Source of the DNA: Peptococcaceae bacterium
Lineage (GTDB): Bacteria > Bacillota > Dehalobacteriia > UBA4068 > UBA4997
NCBI GenBank assembly: GCA_022797295.1
Contig: JAAWKH010000020.1
Location: 1 to 35,449, forward strand
DNA length: 35,449 nucleotides
Direction: 5' to 3'
Positions 14,746 to 24,507 of the stretch are shown in pieces; positions within the stretch are counted from its first letter, which is position 1; the number at the start of each line of letters is the position of its first letter. The notes under the pieces were generated by a model. The model was not told the DNA's origin. It saw only the letters and a program-made list of their open reading frames with translations, and ran no database searches. Made by a program: the position numbers and the translations under genes.

Positions 14746-15702
14746 TTACAAATCCTCCGCCAGCTTTTCCAGCTTTTGCAAACGATGATAAAGCCCCGCC
14801 TTGGAGATTGGTTTGGCAAAAAGGCGGGCCAGTTCCAGCAGGGAAAGCTCCGGGTTTTCAAGGCGCAAAGCGGCCGTTTCCCGCAGGCTGGGGGAAAGCC
14901 CCGCCAATCCCTGCGGGCTGTCCGCCAGGCGGCGAATGGCCTGCACCTGCCGCTGCGCCGCGTCAATAGTCTTGTCCGTGTTGGCAGTGTCACAGTTGAT
15001 AACCCGGTTTACATTGTTGCTGGTGTCCTTAATAATTTTCACATTTTCCAGCTGCAACAGAGCTCCGTGCGCACCAATAACATTTAAAAAATCGCTAATT
15101 TGTGCGCTATCCTTACAGTAGGTTAAAAAGCGGCCCTTGCGCTCAGCCAGCTTAAAGGTCAGCGCATATTCCGCCGCCAAGGCCAACAAAAAATGCGCCT
15201 GGGTCATATCCTGGCAGACAATCTCCAAATGATAGCTGCGTTTAGGGTCGCTGACAAAACCGTTGCCCAAAAAAGCGCCGCGCAGATAAGCCCGCCGGCA
15301 GCACTCCGCCGGCAAAGCCTCGGCCACGCTCAGGCCGCCCGGCTTAAAGCTTTGGCTCAGACTCCAGGGGTTGCCGTCCGGGATGCCGCCCATCCGCAGC
15401 AGAATACGTTGCACACCCTCCTGCGGCGGAATTCGCAGCGTGTAAATGCGGCTTTTCTTGAAATGCTGGCTATCGCGCATCAAAATTTCCGCCCGCAGCT
15501 GCCAAAGTTCCTTAACCAGCTTAAAGTAGCGTCGGGCAATGGCCGCGTTGCCGCTGGCCGCCAAAATCCCGGCCTGGCCGCCGGCCGCCAAGCTGATGTT
15601 GCCGCTCATACGCAAAAAGGCCAAAAACTCCGCCTCCCGGCAGCAACGCTTGCTGGTGTTGATACGCAGCAGCTGCTCCTTAACCTCCGCTGTAAATGAC
15701 AT
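14746..15702 (-). CDS. whiA: DNA-binding protein WhiA
   Basis: 318 residues, normal for WhiA. The N-terminal part (MSFTAEVKEQLLRI, then CCREAEFLAFLRMSG) and the middle (YLRGAFLGNGFVSDPKRSYHLEI) form the LAGLIDADG-like fold. The C-terminus carries the HTH (LSPSLRETAALRLENPELSLLELARLF, then PISKAGLYHRLQKLEKLA). NVNRVINCDTANTDKT is a family signature. WhiA regulates sporulation genes in actinomycetes and influences division and chromosome segregation in Bacillus. It is the last gene of the uvrC-rapZ-yvcK-whiA run, 11 bases after yvcK. Confidence 0.95.
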   Translation of the reverse strand: MSFTAEVKEQLLRINTSKRCCREAEFLAFLRMSGNISLAAGGQAGILAASGNAAIARRYFKLVKELWQLRAEILMRDSQHFKKSRIYTLRIPPQEGVQRILLRMGGIPDGNPWSLSQSFKPGGLSVAEALPAECCRRAYLRGAFLGNGFVSDPKRSYHLEIVCQDMTQAHFLLALAAEYALTFKLAERKGRFLTYCKDSAQISDFLNVIGAHGALLQLENVKIIKDTSNNVNRVINCDTANTDKTIDAAQRQVQAIRRLADSPQGLAGLSPSLRETAALRLENPELSLLELARLFAKPISKAGLYHRLQKLEKLAEDL

Positions 15703-15713
15703 CCTTCCTCACC

Positions 15714-16730
15714 TCAAAGCTGCAATTCCGCTTTCAACATCGCCGCCAGCTTAGCCTGGTTATGCTGCCAAACATTCTGGCTGTCCACAAAATCGCCCTC
15801 CAGCAGAGCCACGCCAAAGGCCGCCAGCTTGGCTTGGTCGCATTGCAACGGCGCAGAGCCCCCTTTGGCCAGCTCCGCCAGCAGCGGCGCGCCATACTCG
15901 CCCACGTTGGCAATCACCTTATCCAGCAAATGCCCGCAGCTATTCTGAGCCGCCCGCTGATAATAATGCTCCAGCACTCCAACAGAGCAGCTTAAATCCA
16001 CCGCCGGCATCTCGCCCGGTTCCGTGGCCATATTCGCAATATAGTAAACCTTAGCCGGGCTTTGCTTAATAGCCGCCGCCACTCCCGGCACCAGCAGATT
16101 GGCAACCAAGCTGGAATACATACTACCCGGCCCGATGAAAATATAATCCGCCTCGGCAATGGCCTGCAACACGTCGGGGCAAGCCTGCGGCTTTTCCCGC
16201 CCATCTCTGGGCAGCAGAAAAACCTCCTTAATCTGCCGCTCATCCGCGGCAATCTGGCTTTCGCCCTGCAAGCAGGTGCCATCCTCCAGCAGCGCGCCCA
16301 AAGCCACATCAGCCGTGGTGGAGGGCAAAACCCGCCCCCGAATAGCCAGCAGAGCGGAAAGGCGTTCGGTGGCCGCGGCAAAATCAAGCTCCTCAGCCTG
16401 CATAATCGCCGCCAGCAAAATATTACCCACGTTATGTCCGCTTAAAGTGCTGTCATCCGGGAAGCGATAGCACAGCAGGCGTTCCATATCCGGCTCGCTG
16501 CAACTGAGCGCCACCAGGCAACTACGCACGTCGCCCGGCGGCAACATACCAAAATCCGCCCGCAACTTGCCGCTGCTGCCGCCGTTATCGGTCATCGCCA
16601 CCACGGCAGTAGGCGCGCAACCCAGTCCTTTCAACACCCGCAGCAGATTGGAAAGCCCCGTGCCGCCGCCAATCGCCACAATCCGCAGTTCATCTGCGGC
16701 CCTATGTTCAGTCAAAATCCAAAACCCCAC
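15714..16730 (-). CDS. yvcK: Gluconeogenesis factor YvcK (CofD-like, UDP-sugar binding)
   Basis: 338 residues. The N-terminus has IVAIGGGTGLSNLLRVLKGL, the CofD/YvcK nucleotide-binding motif, followed by AVVAMTDNGGSSGKLR, LPPGDVRSCLVAL and LSGHNVGNILLAA. The C-terminal half has YIFIGPGSMYSSLVANLLVPG and YIANMATEPGEM, all YvcK features. YvcK binds UDP-GlcNAc-type sugars, is needed for growth on gluconeogenic carbon sources in Bacillus and affects wall synthesis. The start is uncertain: GTG at 16730, or TTG at 16715, which would give MTEHRAADELRIVAIGG and fit known family N-termini better. It lies between rapZ and whiA. Confidence 0.94.
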   Translation of the reverse strand: MGFWILTEHRAADELRIVAIGGGTGLSNLLRVLKGLGCAPTAVVAMTDNGGSSGKLRADFGMLPPGDVRSCLVALSCSEPDMERLLCYRFPDDSTLSGHNVGNILLAAIMQAEELDFAAATERLSALLAIRGRVLPSTTADVALGALLEDGTCLQGESQIAADERQIKEVFLLPRDGREKPQACPDVLQAIAEADYIFIGPGSMYSSLVANLLVPGVAAAIKQSPAKVYYIANMATEPGEMPAVDLSCSVGVLEHYYQRAAQNSCGHLLDKVIANVGEYGAPLLAELAKGGSAPLQCDQAKLAAFGVALLEGDFVDSQNVWQHNQAKLAAMLKAELQL

Positions 16731-16778
16731 TCTCTGTTTAGTCTTTCAGCTTAACACTTATCACTTATTCCAATTAAT

Positions 16779-17651
16779 TTACTTATTCAAATCTCGGTGC
16801 CCCACCCGCACGCTGATACCATCCGGCAGCCCGGCCGCCAAAAGCCGGCGGCCCAGCTCCTCCGCAATAGCCACGGAACGGTGCCGCCCGCCGGTGCAAC
16901 CAATACCAATAGCCAGATATTGCTTGCCCTCCGCCAGATAAAGCGGCAGCAACTCCTGCAAAAGCGCAGTGTACTTCTGCAAAAAGCTCTGCGTCACCGG
17001 CCGCTCCAGCACAAAATCCCGCACCGGCGCATCCTGACCGCAAAGCGGCTTTAGCTCCGGCAGATAAAAAGGGTTAGGCAAAAAGCGCACATCCATCACC
17101 AAATCAACGTCAATCGGCAAGCCATACTTAAAGCCAAAGGAAAGCACCCGAACCTGCAAACGCTCCCCGGTTTGGCCCTGGGTCAGCAGCGCCGCCGCGT
17201 GCTCCTTAAAATCCTGCACCCTCAAGCCGCTGCTATCAATAATCACATCCGCCTGCCCGCGGATACCCGCCAACCGCTGCCGTTCCTCCTGAATGCCTTC
17301 CAGCAGGCCGCGCTTGTAGGCCAGCGGATGCCGCCGCCGGGTTTCCTTAAAACGCCGTACCAAAATATCATCAGAGGCCTCAAGAAATATTATTTCGTAT
17401 TTAAGGCCTTTATTCTTCAATTCCTGCAAAACACGGGTTACATCCTGAAAAAATTTGCCGCCGCGCACATCGGCCACCAACGCCACCTTGTCATAATCCG
17501 ATTGCACCTGCAAAATCAGCTCCACAAACTTGCTGAACAGGTTAGGCGGCAGATTATCCACACAATAGTAGCCCATATCCTCCAAAACCTGCACAAAGTT
17601 GGTTTTTCCAGCGCCGCTCATTCCCGTAACTATCTTCAAATCCATGTTCAT
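16779..17651 (-). CDS. rapZ: RNase adapter protein RapZ / nucleotide-binding protein YvcJ
   Basis: 290 residues. A P-loop NTPase domain at the N-terminus has Walker A GMSGAGKT, then NLPPNLF and a Walker B-like region (VALVADVRGG). The C-terminal domain has LSFGFKYGLPIDVDLVMDVRFLPNP and IGIGCTGGRHRSVAIAE, typical of the RapZ/YvcJ family, which binds nucleotides and in Bacillota is linked to competence and signalling. The start ATG at 17651 shares ATGA with the uvrC stop. An ATG two codons later is also possible. Confidence 0.95.
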   Translation of the reverse strand: MNMDLKIVTGMSGAGKTNFVQVLEDMGYYCVDNLPPNLFSKFVELILQVQSDYDKVALVADVRGGKFFQDVTRVLQELKNKGLKYEIIFLEASDDILVRRFKETRRRHPLAYKRGLLEGIQEERQRLAGIRGQADVIIDSSGLRVQDFKEHAAALLTQGQTGERLQVRVLSFGFKYGLPIDVDLVMDVRFLPNPFYLPELKPLCGQDAPVRDFVLERPVTQSFLQKYTALLQELLPLYLAEGKQYLAIGIGCTGGRHRSVAIAEELGRRLLAAGLPDGISVRVGHRDLNK

Positions 17652-19522
17652 TCGCTCCGTTTATGCAAATATTCGTAAAGGCTGGCCGCCGCCCGCCGGT
17701 TCATCGTGTCCACCAGGGCCAACTCATCCTCGCTGGCCGCCATAATCTGCTCCAAGGAGCCAAAAGCGCGCAGCAAAGCCGCCCGCCGGGCCGGCCCAAT
17801 GCCCGGCACATCATCCAGGGCGCTGGCCTTTTGGCCCTTTTCCCGCAGTCTACGTTGATAGGTTATGCCAAAACGGTGGGCTTCGTCACGCACCCGCTGC
17901 AAAAGCTGCAAGCCATGGCTGCTTTTGGGCAGAATAATCGGCTCGGGATCATGCGGCCGATACAACCATTCATCGCTTTCGGCCAGGCCAAACACCGGAA
18001 TAGTATCCAACAAACCCAGCGTTTCCAAAATATCCACCGCCACCGCCAGCTGGCCCTTGCCGCCGTCAATCAGCAGCAAATCCGGCCATTCCGCCATCGG
18101 CGCTTCCTCCAGCCGCAGCTCGCCGTTTTTGAGCTGCTCCCGCTGGCTGAGGCCCCAGCCCATCCGCCGGGCCACCGCCTCCCGCATAGCCATATAATCA
18201 TCGCCGTTGGTTTGCCCCTTAATGCGCATATGCCGGTAAAGCGCCTTGGCCGGCTGACCGCCCAAAAAAGTGACCAATGCCGACACCGTATAGGTGCCCT
18301 GCCAATGGCTGTTATCAAAACATTCAATGCGCCATGGCGGTTTCGGCAGCTGCAAAACGCGCTGCAACTCGTCCAAAGCCTCGCCGCCGGCCGCCTTTTT
18401 GTAGGCCTGCTCCTCCAGCTCCCGGTTCAGCACAATTTCCGCATTATGCCGCACCAACTCCAACAGCCGCTTCTTTTCGCCAATTTTGGGAGCCAGCAAA
18501 TTCACTCGGCCGCCCCGCTTTTGGTTCAGCCAGTCGTTCACCGTCTGCATATCCTCCAACGGCTCGCTTAAACAAATTTCCGGCGGAATAAAATCCACCC
18601 CACTGTAATATTGGCAAATAAACGCCGTCAGCACTCGCTCCGGCGTGGTTTCGCCTCGGTTATCCAAAAAGAAGTGCTCCCGGCCCACCACTTTGCCCTC
18701 GCGCACAAAAAAAACCTGCACCGCCGCCAAACTTTCAGCCTCCGCCATTGCCACCGCCAGCATATCCCGATTATCGCTGCCCGCGTCCATATACTGCTTG
18801 CTCTGCACCAGCTTAATTGCGGCAATCCGGTCGCGCAGCTGGGCGGCCTCCTCAAAACGCAGCTCCTCAGAGGCTTTGTGCATTTGTTCCTGCAAATCCG
18901 CCAGCATACGGCTGCTTTTGCCCTCCAAAAACTGCACCACCTGCCGGCACATCTCCCGGTAGGCCGCCTTATCCACCTTGCCTGTGCATGGAGCCAGGCA
19001 ACGGCCAATATGATAGTTCAAACAAGGGCGTTTCTGTTGCCGAAAACTGCGGTTGGTGCAACGGCGCAACGGGAAAATCTCCCGCAGCAGCTTCTCGGTA
19101 ATGTGCATTGCGCCCGCGCTGACGTAAGGGCCAAAATAGCGGCTACTATCATTTTTAACGGAGCGCACCTCAATCAGCCGCGGGTATTCCTCGCCCAGCG
19201 TCACCGCCAGATAGGGATAGTGCTTATCATCCCGCAGCATAATGTTATATTTGGGAGCGTACTCCTTAATCAGATTGCTTTCCAGCACCAAGGCTTCCAT
19301 CGCAGAGGAAACCACAATCCATTCCAGTTCCTCCACCACCCGCATTTGGGCGGCAGTTTTGGGAGCCAGGCGGCTTTCGTCCTGAAAGTAAGAACGTACT
19401 CGCTGCTTGAGGGATTTCGCCTTGCCCACGTAAACCACCTGACCGTCGGCATCACGCATAATGTACACGCCAGGACTAGCTGGAAGTTCTGCTAATTTTT
19501 CTTTTAATTTTGGGTTTGCCAT
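17648..19522 (-). CDS. uvrC: Excinuclease ABC subunit C
   Basis: 624 residues, full length. UvrC makes both incisions in nucleotide excision repair. Domains in order: GIY-YIG nuclease (about 14-95; PGVYIMRDADGQVVYVGKAKSL), a cysteine-containing region (CLNYHIGRCLAPC), the UVR helix pair that contacts UvrB (about 200-240; ASEELRFEEAAQLRDRIAAI), the RNase H-like nuclease (ECFDNSHWQGT onward) and C-terminal helix-hairpin-helix motifs (LDDVPGIGPARRAALLRAFG). It overlaps rapZ by four bases. A second copy of its first 22 codons lies immediately upstream (19585-19650), apparently left by arrival of the restriction-modification island. Confidence 0.96.
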   Translation of the reverse strand: MANPKLKEKLAELPASPGVYIMRDADGQVVYVGKAKSLKQRVRSYFQDESRLAPKTAAQMRVVEELEWIVVSSAMEALVLESNLIKEYAPKYNIMLRDDKHYPYLAVTLGEEYPRLIEVRSVKNDSSRYFGPYVSAGAMHITEKLLREIFPLRRCTNRSFRQQKRPCLNYHIGRCLAPCTGKVDKAAYREMCRQVVQFLEGKSSRMLADLQEQMHKASEELRFEEAAQLRDRIAAIKLVQSKQYMDAGSDNRDMLAVAMAEAESLAAVQVFFVREGKVVGREHFFLDNRGETTPERVLTAFICQYYSGVDFIPPEICLSEPLEDMQTVNDWLNQKRGGRVNLLAPKIGEKKRLLELVRHNAEIVLNRELEEQAYKKAAGGEALDELQRVLQLPKPPWRIECFDNSHWQGTYTVSALVTFLGGQPAKALYRHMRIKGQTNGDDYMAMREAVARRMGWGLSQREQLKNGELRLEEAPMAEWPDLLLIDGGKGQLAVAVDILETLGLLDTIPVFGLAESDEWLYRPHDPEPIILPKSSHGLQLLQRVRDEAHRFGITYQRRLREKGQKASALDDVPGIGPARRAALLRAFGSLEQIMAASEDELALVDTMNRRAAASLYEYLHKRSE

Positions 19523-19650
19523 AAATTATTTTTACCTAAATTTGTTTTACTAAAATATAGAGAAAAATCTATAAGATTTTTTTTCATAATATAAACACCC
19601 GGGCTGGCCGGAAGTTCTGCTATTTTTTCTTTTAATTTTGGGTTTGCCAT
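19504..19650 (-). pseudogene. uvrC 5'-end duplicate (22 codons plus unrelated tail)
   Basis: The ATG at 19650 opens a 48-codon frame. Its first 22 residues equal the UvrC N-terminus except one Leu-to-Ile change (MANPKLKEKIAELPASPGVYIM). It then runs into AT-rich sequence and stops at 19504, inside the real uvrC. The first 26 bases match uvrC exactly. Later differences are almost all synonymous third positions (CCG/CCA, GCC/GCT, AGC/AGT, CCG/CCT, GGT/GGC, GTT/GTG, TAT/TAC), so the two copies come from diverged alleles rather than a simple recent copy. It is interpreted as a recombination scar and is probably not a functional protein. Confidence 0.85.
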
Positions 19651-19688
19651 ATTATCTCACTATTTATAAAATTACTTAAAAATATAAT

Positions 19689-20891
19689 TCAAACAATACC
19701 CTGTTCTAACTGGTGAATTTTTTCATTTATATATTGAAGCATTTGGCTTTCATAATTATTTATAACAATCATATTATCTGGCACCATATATTTTTTTCCC
19801 CAATCATATTCATAGGTAATCAAAATCATAAAAACACAATGGCGTTTCAAAGAGGCATTATAAAGTAAATTAACCGCCTGCCCAAAGGTCTCGTCCTTTT
19901 TTTGAATTTTTATTGCCGCAGGCGCTGACAAATAATGTTTTTTGGTCAAAGCATCAATGCCTTTATTTCGCTGCACAATATCACAATCAAATTGTTGTAA
20001 AATATTTAACTCCATATTTGATTTTGTTTTATAAACATCCTCTCCCAAAGCCAGCAATTTTGATTGTGTTTTATATGGCTTCACCAATCTTTGACGACAC
20101 AATTCAACCGCTTCAGGATTAACATCCACACCAATATATTTCCTATTCTGCAACTTGGCGGCCACCAATGCCGTACCACTGCCGCAAAAAGGGTCTAAAA
20201 TAACATCATTTTCATCTGTGCTTATCTTTATAATGCGTTCCAATAACTCAACAGGCTTTTGAGTCGGATAACCGGTTCTTTCCTTAGCCTTGGGATTTAA
20301 AAATGGAATTTCCCAAACATCAGCCAGAGGAACCCCCTTTTTTTCACTGGCTGCCATAATCTCTCCATCAGAGTTTCTCTTATATACAGTTTTACCTTGC
20401 GCACCTCGCTCCCGCATCTGTAATATTTGGTCTATATTGGTTGTAGAAGAATAATCGCCATATAATCTATTAAACTTATATTCGTCGGTTTTTGAATAGA
20501 AAAAGATTGTTTGATGAGCCGGAAGCAAACCTTGTTTGGAATTAGACCATCTTTTATAATACCAAATTATTTCACTCCTAAAATTTTTTTCTCCCCAAAT
20601 ATCATCTAAAAGCATGCGCAGATAATGAGAGGCTGAAGTATCACAATGCAAGAAAATACTACCGCTGCTTTTTAGTACACGCTTAATCTCCAAAAGCCTT
20701 TTTTCCATATACTCAATATATTGCACGCGAGAGGGCCAAACATCTGAAAATTCATACCTTATTCCATTAGCAGAGCTAAGAGAATGTTTTCGCTGTGTAT
20801 AAAATGGCGGGTCTAAATATACCATATCAATAGTTTCGGCAGGAATTTGTTTTAATATATTCAAGCAGTCATCATTAAAAATCTTATTCAT
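19689..20891 (-). CDS. Beta-class site-specific DNA methyltransferase of a type II restriction-modification system
   Basis: 400 residues from the ATG at 20891, one base after the endonuclease stop, with GAGG five bases upstream. The catalytic motif IV DPPF (in MVYLDPPFYTQRK) comes first and the SAM-binding motif I (ILDPFCGSGTALVAA) follows, giving the beta-class order of N6-adenine or N4-cytosine methylases. GYPTQKPVELLERI is motif X. After about residue 265 there is an extra 130-residue domain (GIDAL, AAIKIQKKDETFGQAVNLL) not needed for methylation. AT-rich composition contrasts with the neighbours and indicates transfer. It protects host DNA from the adjoining endonuclease. Confidence 0.9.
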   Translation of the reverse strand: MNKIFNDDCLNILKQIPAETIDMVYLDPPFYTQRKHSLSSANGIRYEFSDVWPSRVQYIEYMEKRLLEIKRVLKSSGSIFLHCDTSASHYLRMLLDDIWGEKNFRSEIIWYYKRWSNSKQGLLPAHQTIFFYSKTDEYKFNRLYGDYSSTTNIDQILQMRERGAQGKTVYKRNSDGEIMAASEKKGVPLADVWEIPFLNPKAKERTGYPTQKPVELLERIIKISTDENDVILDPFCGSGTALVAAKLQNRKYIGVDVNPEAVELCRQRLVKPYKTQSKLLALGEDVYKTKSNMELNILQQFDCDIVQRNKGIDALTKKHYLSAPAAIKIQKKDETFGQAVNLLYNASLKRHCVFMILITYEYDWGKKYMVPDNMIVINNYESQMLQYINEKIHQLEQGIV

Positions 20892-20892
20892 A

Positions 20893-21510
20893 TCAACCTC
20901 GGTCATTAGCAATTTGATATAACATTGACAACAAATCCACCCCAGCGAAATCCTTAACATATGCCCAAGCAGCATCTCCGTAATAATAAAAGCCGCCAAT
21001 ACCAGCATAAATTGTTTGTAAAGTTTCCTGAATCCTTCTGGCCTGTTTCCTTTGTGGATAGTAAAACATTAATCTAACAGGCGTGTAACCAGCCTGTTTT
21101 ACAGCCTGAACCCTTGTATGCTCCTTGGTAATATGATCGCCGTCAGTAGTGGCATCTCGCCATTTAATTTCATGCGCAAGCTTCCCAACCAGACAATCTA
21201 TCTCAAAGGTTTTAGGACGGCTTCCCAGCATATTGGGAATTCTAATTTTGCTCGAATCAGGAAACCTACATTTTATACAAGTAAAAACTGCGTCCTCTAA
21301 AAATGCACCCGCATATTTATATAGGAAACGTCCCTTATTCTGATAAATATCAATAAGCTTTCCCTCTTTATCAGAAACACCTAAAACCCTATATATTAAA
21401 TAATGTGCATTATCATCATTTTCCATTTCTGCAATCCGCAAATCAACCTGCTTTTGTAAATTAAAAGCATATCCATCCGCAATTTCTTTGATTAAATTAT
21501 ATAATTCCAT
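20893..21510 (-). CDS. ApaLI-like type II restriction endonuclease
   Basis: 205 residues, AT-rich gene. The central block EIDCLVGKLAHEIKWRDATTDGDHITKEH contains a PD-(D/E)XK-type active site (E/D, then E-x-K). Together with the following LMFYYPQRKQARRIQETL and GFYYYGDAAW segments it recalls the ApaLI-like endonuclease family (recognition GTGCAC in the type enzyme). That assignment and any recognition site are inferred from memory of the family. It is directly followed by the methyltransferase gene, and AGAGG precedes its ATG. No controller (C) protein gene is seen. It lies 23 bases downstream of uvrA and could be transcribed from it. Confidence 0.78.
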   Translation of the reverse strand: MELYNLIKEIADGYAFNLQKQVDLRIAEMENDDNAHYLIYRVLGVSDKEGKLIDIYQNKGRFLYKYAGAFLEDAVFTCIKCRFPDSSKIRIPNMLGSRPKTFEIDCLVGKLAHEIKWRDATTDGDHITKEHTRVQAVKQAGYTPVRLMFYYPQRKQARRIQETLQTIYAGIGGFYYYGDAAWAYVKDFAGVDLLSMLYQIANDRG

Positions 21511-21533
21511 AGATTTTCCTCTATATTTTGCCG

Positions 21534-24419
21534 CTATTGCAGCTTTGCCGCCAAAAACTGCCCCGTATAGCTCTCCGGCACCTGCACAATTTCCTCCGGC
21601 GTGCCAACGGCCACAATCTGCCCGCCTCGGCCACCGCCCTCCGGCCCCAAATCAATAATATGATCGGCGCATTTTATCACGTCCAGATTATGCTCAATCA
21701 CCAGCACCGTGTTGCCGGCCTCCACCAGCCGATTAAGCACCTCCAGCAGCTTTTTAATATCCGCAATATGCAGGCCGGTGGTAGGCTCGTCCAGGATATA
21801 GAAGCTTTGGCCTTGGCTGCGGCGGGAAAGCTCCGCCGCCAGTTTAATGCGCTGAGCCTCGCCGCCGGAAAGAGTGGTGCCGCTCTGGCCCAGCTGGATA
21901 TAGCCCAGGCCAACGTCCTGCAAAACCTGCAACTTGTGAGCCACCCGCGGCACATTGGTGAAAAACTCCGCCGCCTCGTCCACCGTCATAGCCAGCACAT
22001 CGGCAATGCTTTTGCCCTTATATTTAATATCCAAAGTTTCCCGGTTGTAACGCTGCCCCTTGCAGACTTCACAGGGCACGTAAACATCCGGTAAAAAGTG
22101 CATTTCAATCTTGATAATACCATCGCCCTTGCAGGCCTCGCAACGGCCGCCGCTGACGTTAAAGCTGAAACGGCCCGGCTTGTAGCCGCGCATTTTAGCC
22201 TCCGGCAGTTGAGCGTAAAGGTCGCGGATCAGGCTGAACAGCCCCGTGTAAGTTGCCGGGTTGGAGCGCGGAGTGCGTCCAATCGGGCTTTGGTCAATGT
22301 CAATCACCTTTTCCAGATGTTCCAGGCCGGTAATCTGGCGGAATTTGCCCGGTTTGGTGTGGGCTCGGTTCAGCCGGTTGGCCAGGGTTTTGTAAAGTAT
22401 TTCATTGATGAGGGTACTTTTGCCACTGCCAGAAACTCCAGTGATACAAATAAATTTGCCCAGCGGCAGCTCCACATCAATATTTTTCAGATTATTCTCC
22501 GCACAGCCGAAAAGCTTCAGCAGATTACCACTGCCCGGACGGCGCAGCTGTGGCACGTCTATGCGCTGTTTGCCGCTCAGATATTGGCCGGTGATAGATT
22601 TAGTGCAACGCATAACCTGTTGCGGCGTGCCGCTGGCCACCACCTGTCCGCCGTTACGCCCCGCGCCCGGCCCAATATCCACCAGATAATCGGCAGATAA
22701 CATCGTTTCATCATCATGCTCCACCACAATCACGGTGTTTCCCAAATCGCGCAGCCGCTTCAAGGTGGCAATCAGCTGGCAGTTGTCCCGCTGGTGCAAG
22801 CCAATGCTGGGCTCGTCCAAAATATAGAGCACACCCACCAGCGAAGAGCCAATCTGCGTGGCCAGACGAATACGCTGCGCCTCGCCGCCGGAAAGGGTGG
22901 AAGCGGCGCGGGAAAGGGTCAAATAATCCAATCCCACGTTCACCAAAAATTCCAAGCGGGCCCGGATTTCTTTCAGCACCATATGAACAATGCTCTCCTC
23001 GCGCTCGGAAAGCTGCAAACCAGCAAAAAACTGCTTGGCCTCAAAAATCGTCAAATCGCTCAGCTGGTGAATGTTCATTTCCTGCGGCTCGCCCTGCTCG
23101 TCCAGATAAGTCAGCGTCACCGCCAAAACCTCCGGCTTCAAACGCGCCCCATGGCAATCCGGGCAAGGGCTCTCCACCATATACTTTTCAATTTCCTCCC
23201 GAATAAAATCGGAATCCGTTTCCTGATAACGCCGCTCCAGGTTGGTAATCATACCCTCCCACGGCGCATTGACAAATTTCTCCCGGTGGTTGTAATCAAT
23301 ATACTTAAACGACAAACGCTCCTTGCCAGTGCCATACAAAATCAGCTGCATTTGCTCCTGCGTCAATTCGCGCAACGGAGCGTCCAGAGAAAAGCCATAC
23401 TGCTTGGCCAACGCCTCAATAAAGCGGAACCACCAGCCGGAAAAATTTTCGCTCCAATGGGCCAGCGCGCCTTCCCGCAAGCTCAACTCGTCGCTGACCA
23501 CCAGCAGCCCGGCGTCCACCTTCATCCGAAAGCCCAAGCCGGAACAGCTAGGGCAAGCGCCATAAGGATTGTTAAATGAGAACATGCGCGGGGTAAGCTC
23601 GTCCAGGCTAATGCCGCAATCCGGGCAGGCCAGGTTTTTGTTGAATTTCAGCTCCTGTTGCTGACTGATTTCCTGCCCCTCGTCATCGGTGCTGCGTGTT
23701 TCCACCAGCACCAAAAGCTGACCACCGGCCAGCTCCATCGCCGTTTCAATGGATTCCGCCAGCCGCTTCTCCACATCAGGCCGCACCGCCAGGCGATCCA
23801 CCACCACCTCCACCGAGTGCTTCTGCTGCTTATTCAGCGGAATTTCTTCGTCCAAAGTGCGGATTTCGCCATCCACCCGCACCCTCAAATAACCGTCGCT
23901 TTTGACGTCCGCAAACAAACGCTGAAATTCGCCCTTGCGGCCGCTAACCATTGGAGCCAGCAGCTGCAAGCGCGTCCCCTCCGGCAGGGCCAGCAGCGTA
24001 TCCACAATTTGGTCCACCGTCTGCTGACTGATTGGCTTGCCGCACTTTGGGCAGTGCGGCTTGCCCACGCGGGCAAAAAGTAGGCGCAGGTAATCGTGAA
24101 TTTCCGTCACCGTGCCCACGGTGGAACGTGGGTTGCGGTTGGTGGTTTTCTGGTCAATCGCAATGGCCGGGGAAAGCCCCTCAATCACATCCACCGCCGG
24201 CTTCTCCATCTGCCCCAAAAACAGGCGCGCATAGGAGGAAAGGCTCTCCATATAACGCCGCTGGCCCTCGGCGTAAATAGTATCAAAGGCCAGCGAGCTT
24301 TTGCCGCTGCCGGAAAGGCCGGTTATCACCACCAGCTTGTTACGCGGCAACTTAACGTCAATATTCTGCAAATTGTGCTGTCGGGCCCCTTTTACGTAAA
24401 TATATTCTTGCTTTGCCAT
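21534..24419 (-). CDS. uvrA: Excinuclease ABC subunit A
   Basis: 961 residues, full length. UvrA is the damage-recognition ATPase of nucleotide excision repair. The first ATPase half has Walker [13 protein letters not shown] near residue 31, zinc module CPKCGKPI and [28 protein letters not shown], and signature [12 protein letters not shown]. The second half has Walker [12 protein letters not shown], the zinc finger [27 protein letters not shown], a second [12 protein letters not shown] and [12 protein letters not shown]. It is preceded by a good promoter overlapped by a LexA-like dyad. The usual partner uvrB is not in the window (it may lie elsewhere), and uvrC is separated from uvrA by the restriction-modification island. 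Confidence 0.97.
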   Translation of the reverse strand: MAKQEYIYVKGARQHNLQNIDVKLPRNKLVVITGLSGSGKSSLAFDTIYAEGQRRYMESLSSYARLFLGQMEKPAVDVIEGLSPAIAIDQKTTNRNPRSTVGTVTEIHDYLRLLFARVGKPHCPKCGKPISQQTVDQIVDTLLALPEGTRLQLLAPMVSGRKGEFQRLFADVKSDGYLRVRVDGEIRTLDEEIPLNKQQKHSVEVVVDRLAVRPDVEKRLAESIETAMELAGGQLLVLVETRSTDDEGQEISQQQELKFNKNLACPDCGISLDELTPRMFSFNNPYGACPSCSGLGFRMKVDAGLLVVSDELSLREGALAHWSENFSGWWFRFIEALAKQYGFSLDAPLRELTQEQMQLILYGTGKERLSFKYIDYNHREKFVNAPWEGMITNLERRYQETDSDFIREEIEKYMVESPCPDCHGARLKPEVLAVTLTYLDEQGEPQEMNIHQLSDLTIFEAKQFFAGLQLSEREESIVHMVLKEIRARLEFLVNVGLDYLTLSRAASTLSGGEAQRIRLATQIGSSLVGVLYILDEPSIGLHQRDNCQLIATLKRLRDLGNTVIVVEHDDETMLSADYLVDIGPGAGRNGGQVVASGTPQQVMRCTKSITGQYLSGKQRIDVPQLRRPGSGNLLKLFGCAENNLKNIDVELPLGKFICITGVSGSGKSTLINEILYKTLANRLNRAHTKPGKFRQITGLEHLEKVIDIDQSPIGRTPRSNPATYTGLFSLIRDLYAQLPEAKMRGYKPGRFSFNVSGGRCEACKGDGIIKIEMHFLPDVYVPCEVCKGQRYNRETLDIKYKGKSIADVLAMTVDEAAEFFTNVPRVAHKLQVLQDVGLGYIQLGQSGTTLSGGEAQRIKLAAELSRRSQGQSFYILDEPTTGLHIADIKKLLEVLNRLVEAGNTVLVIEHNLDVIKCADHIIDLGPEGGGRGGQIVAVGTPEEIVQVPESYTGQFLAAKLQ

Positions 24420-24478
24420 ATTTTGTATACTCCTCTATTTTTGCATTATCACATTTTTTGCTATTTTGTTATTTTATT

Positions 24479-24507
24479 ATTATACCATTTTTCTTCCCCG
24501 AACACAA
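24479..24507 (-). promoter_or_regulatory. Sigma-A type promoter of uvrA
   Basis: On the - strand TTGTGT (24507-24502), 17-bp spacer, TATAAT (24484-24479), about 60 bases upstream of the ATG. Confidence 0.7.
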
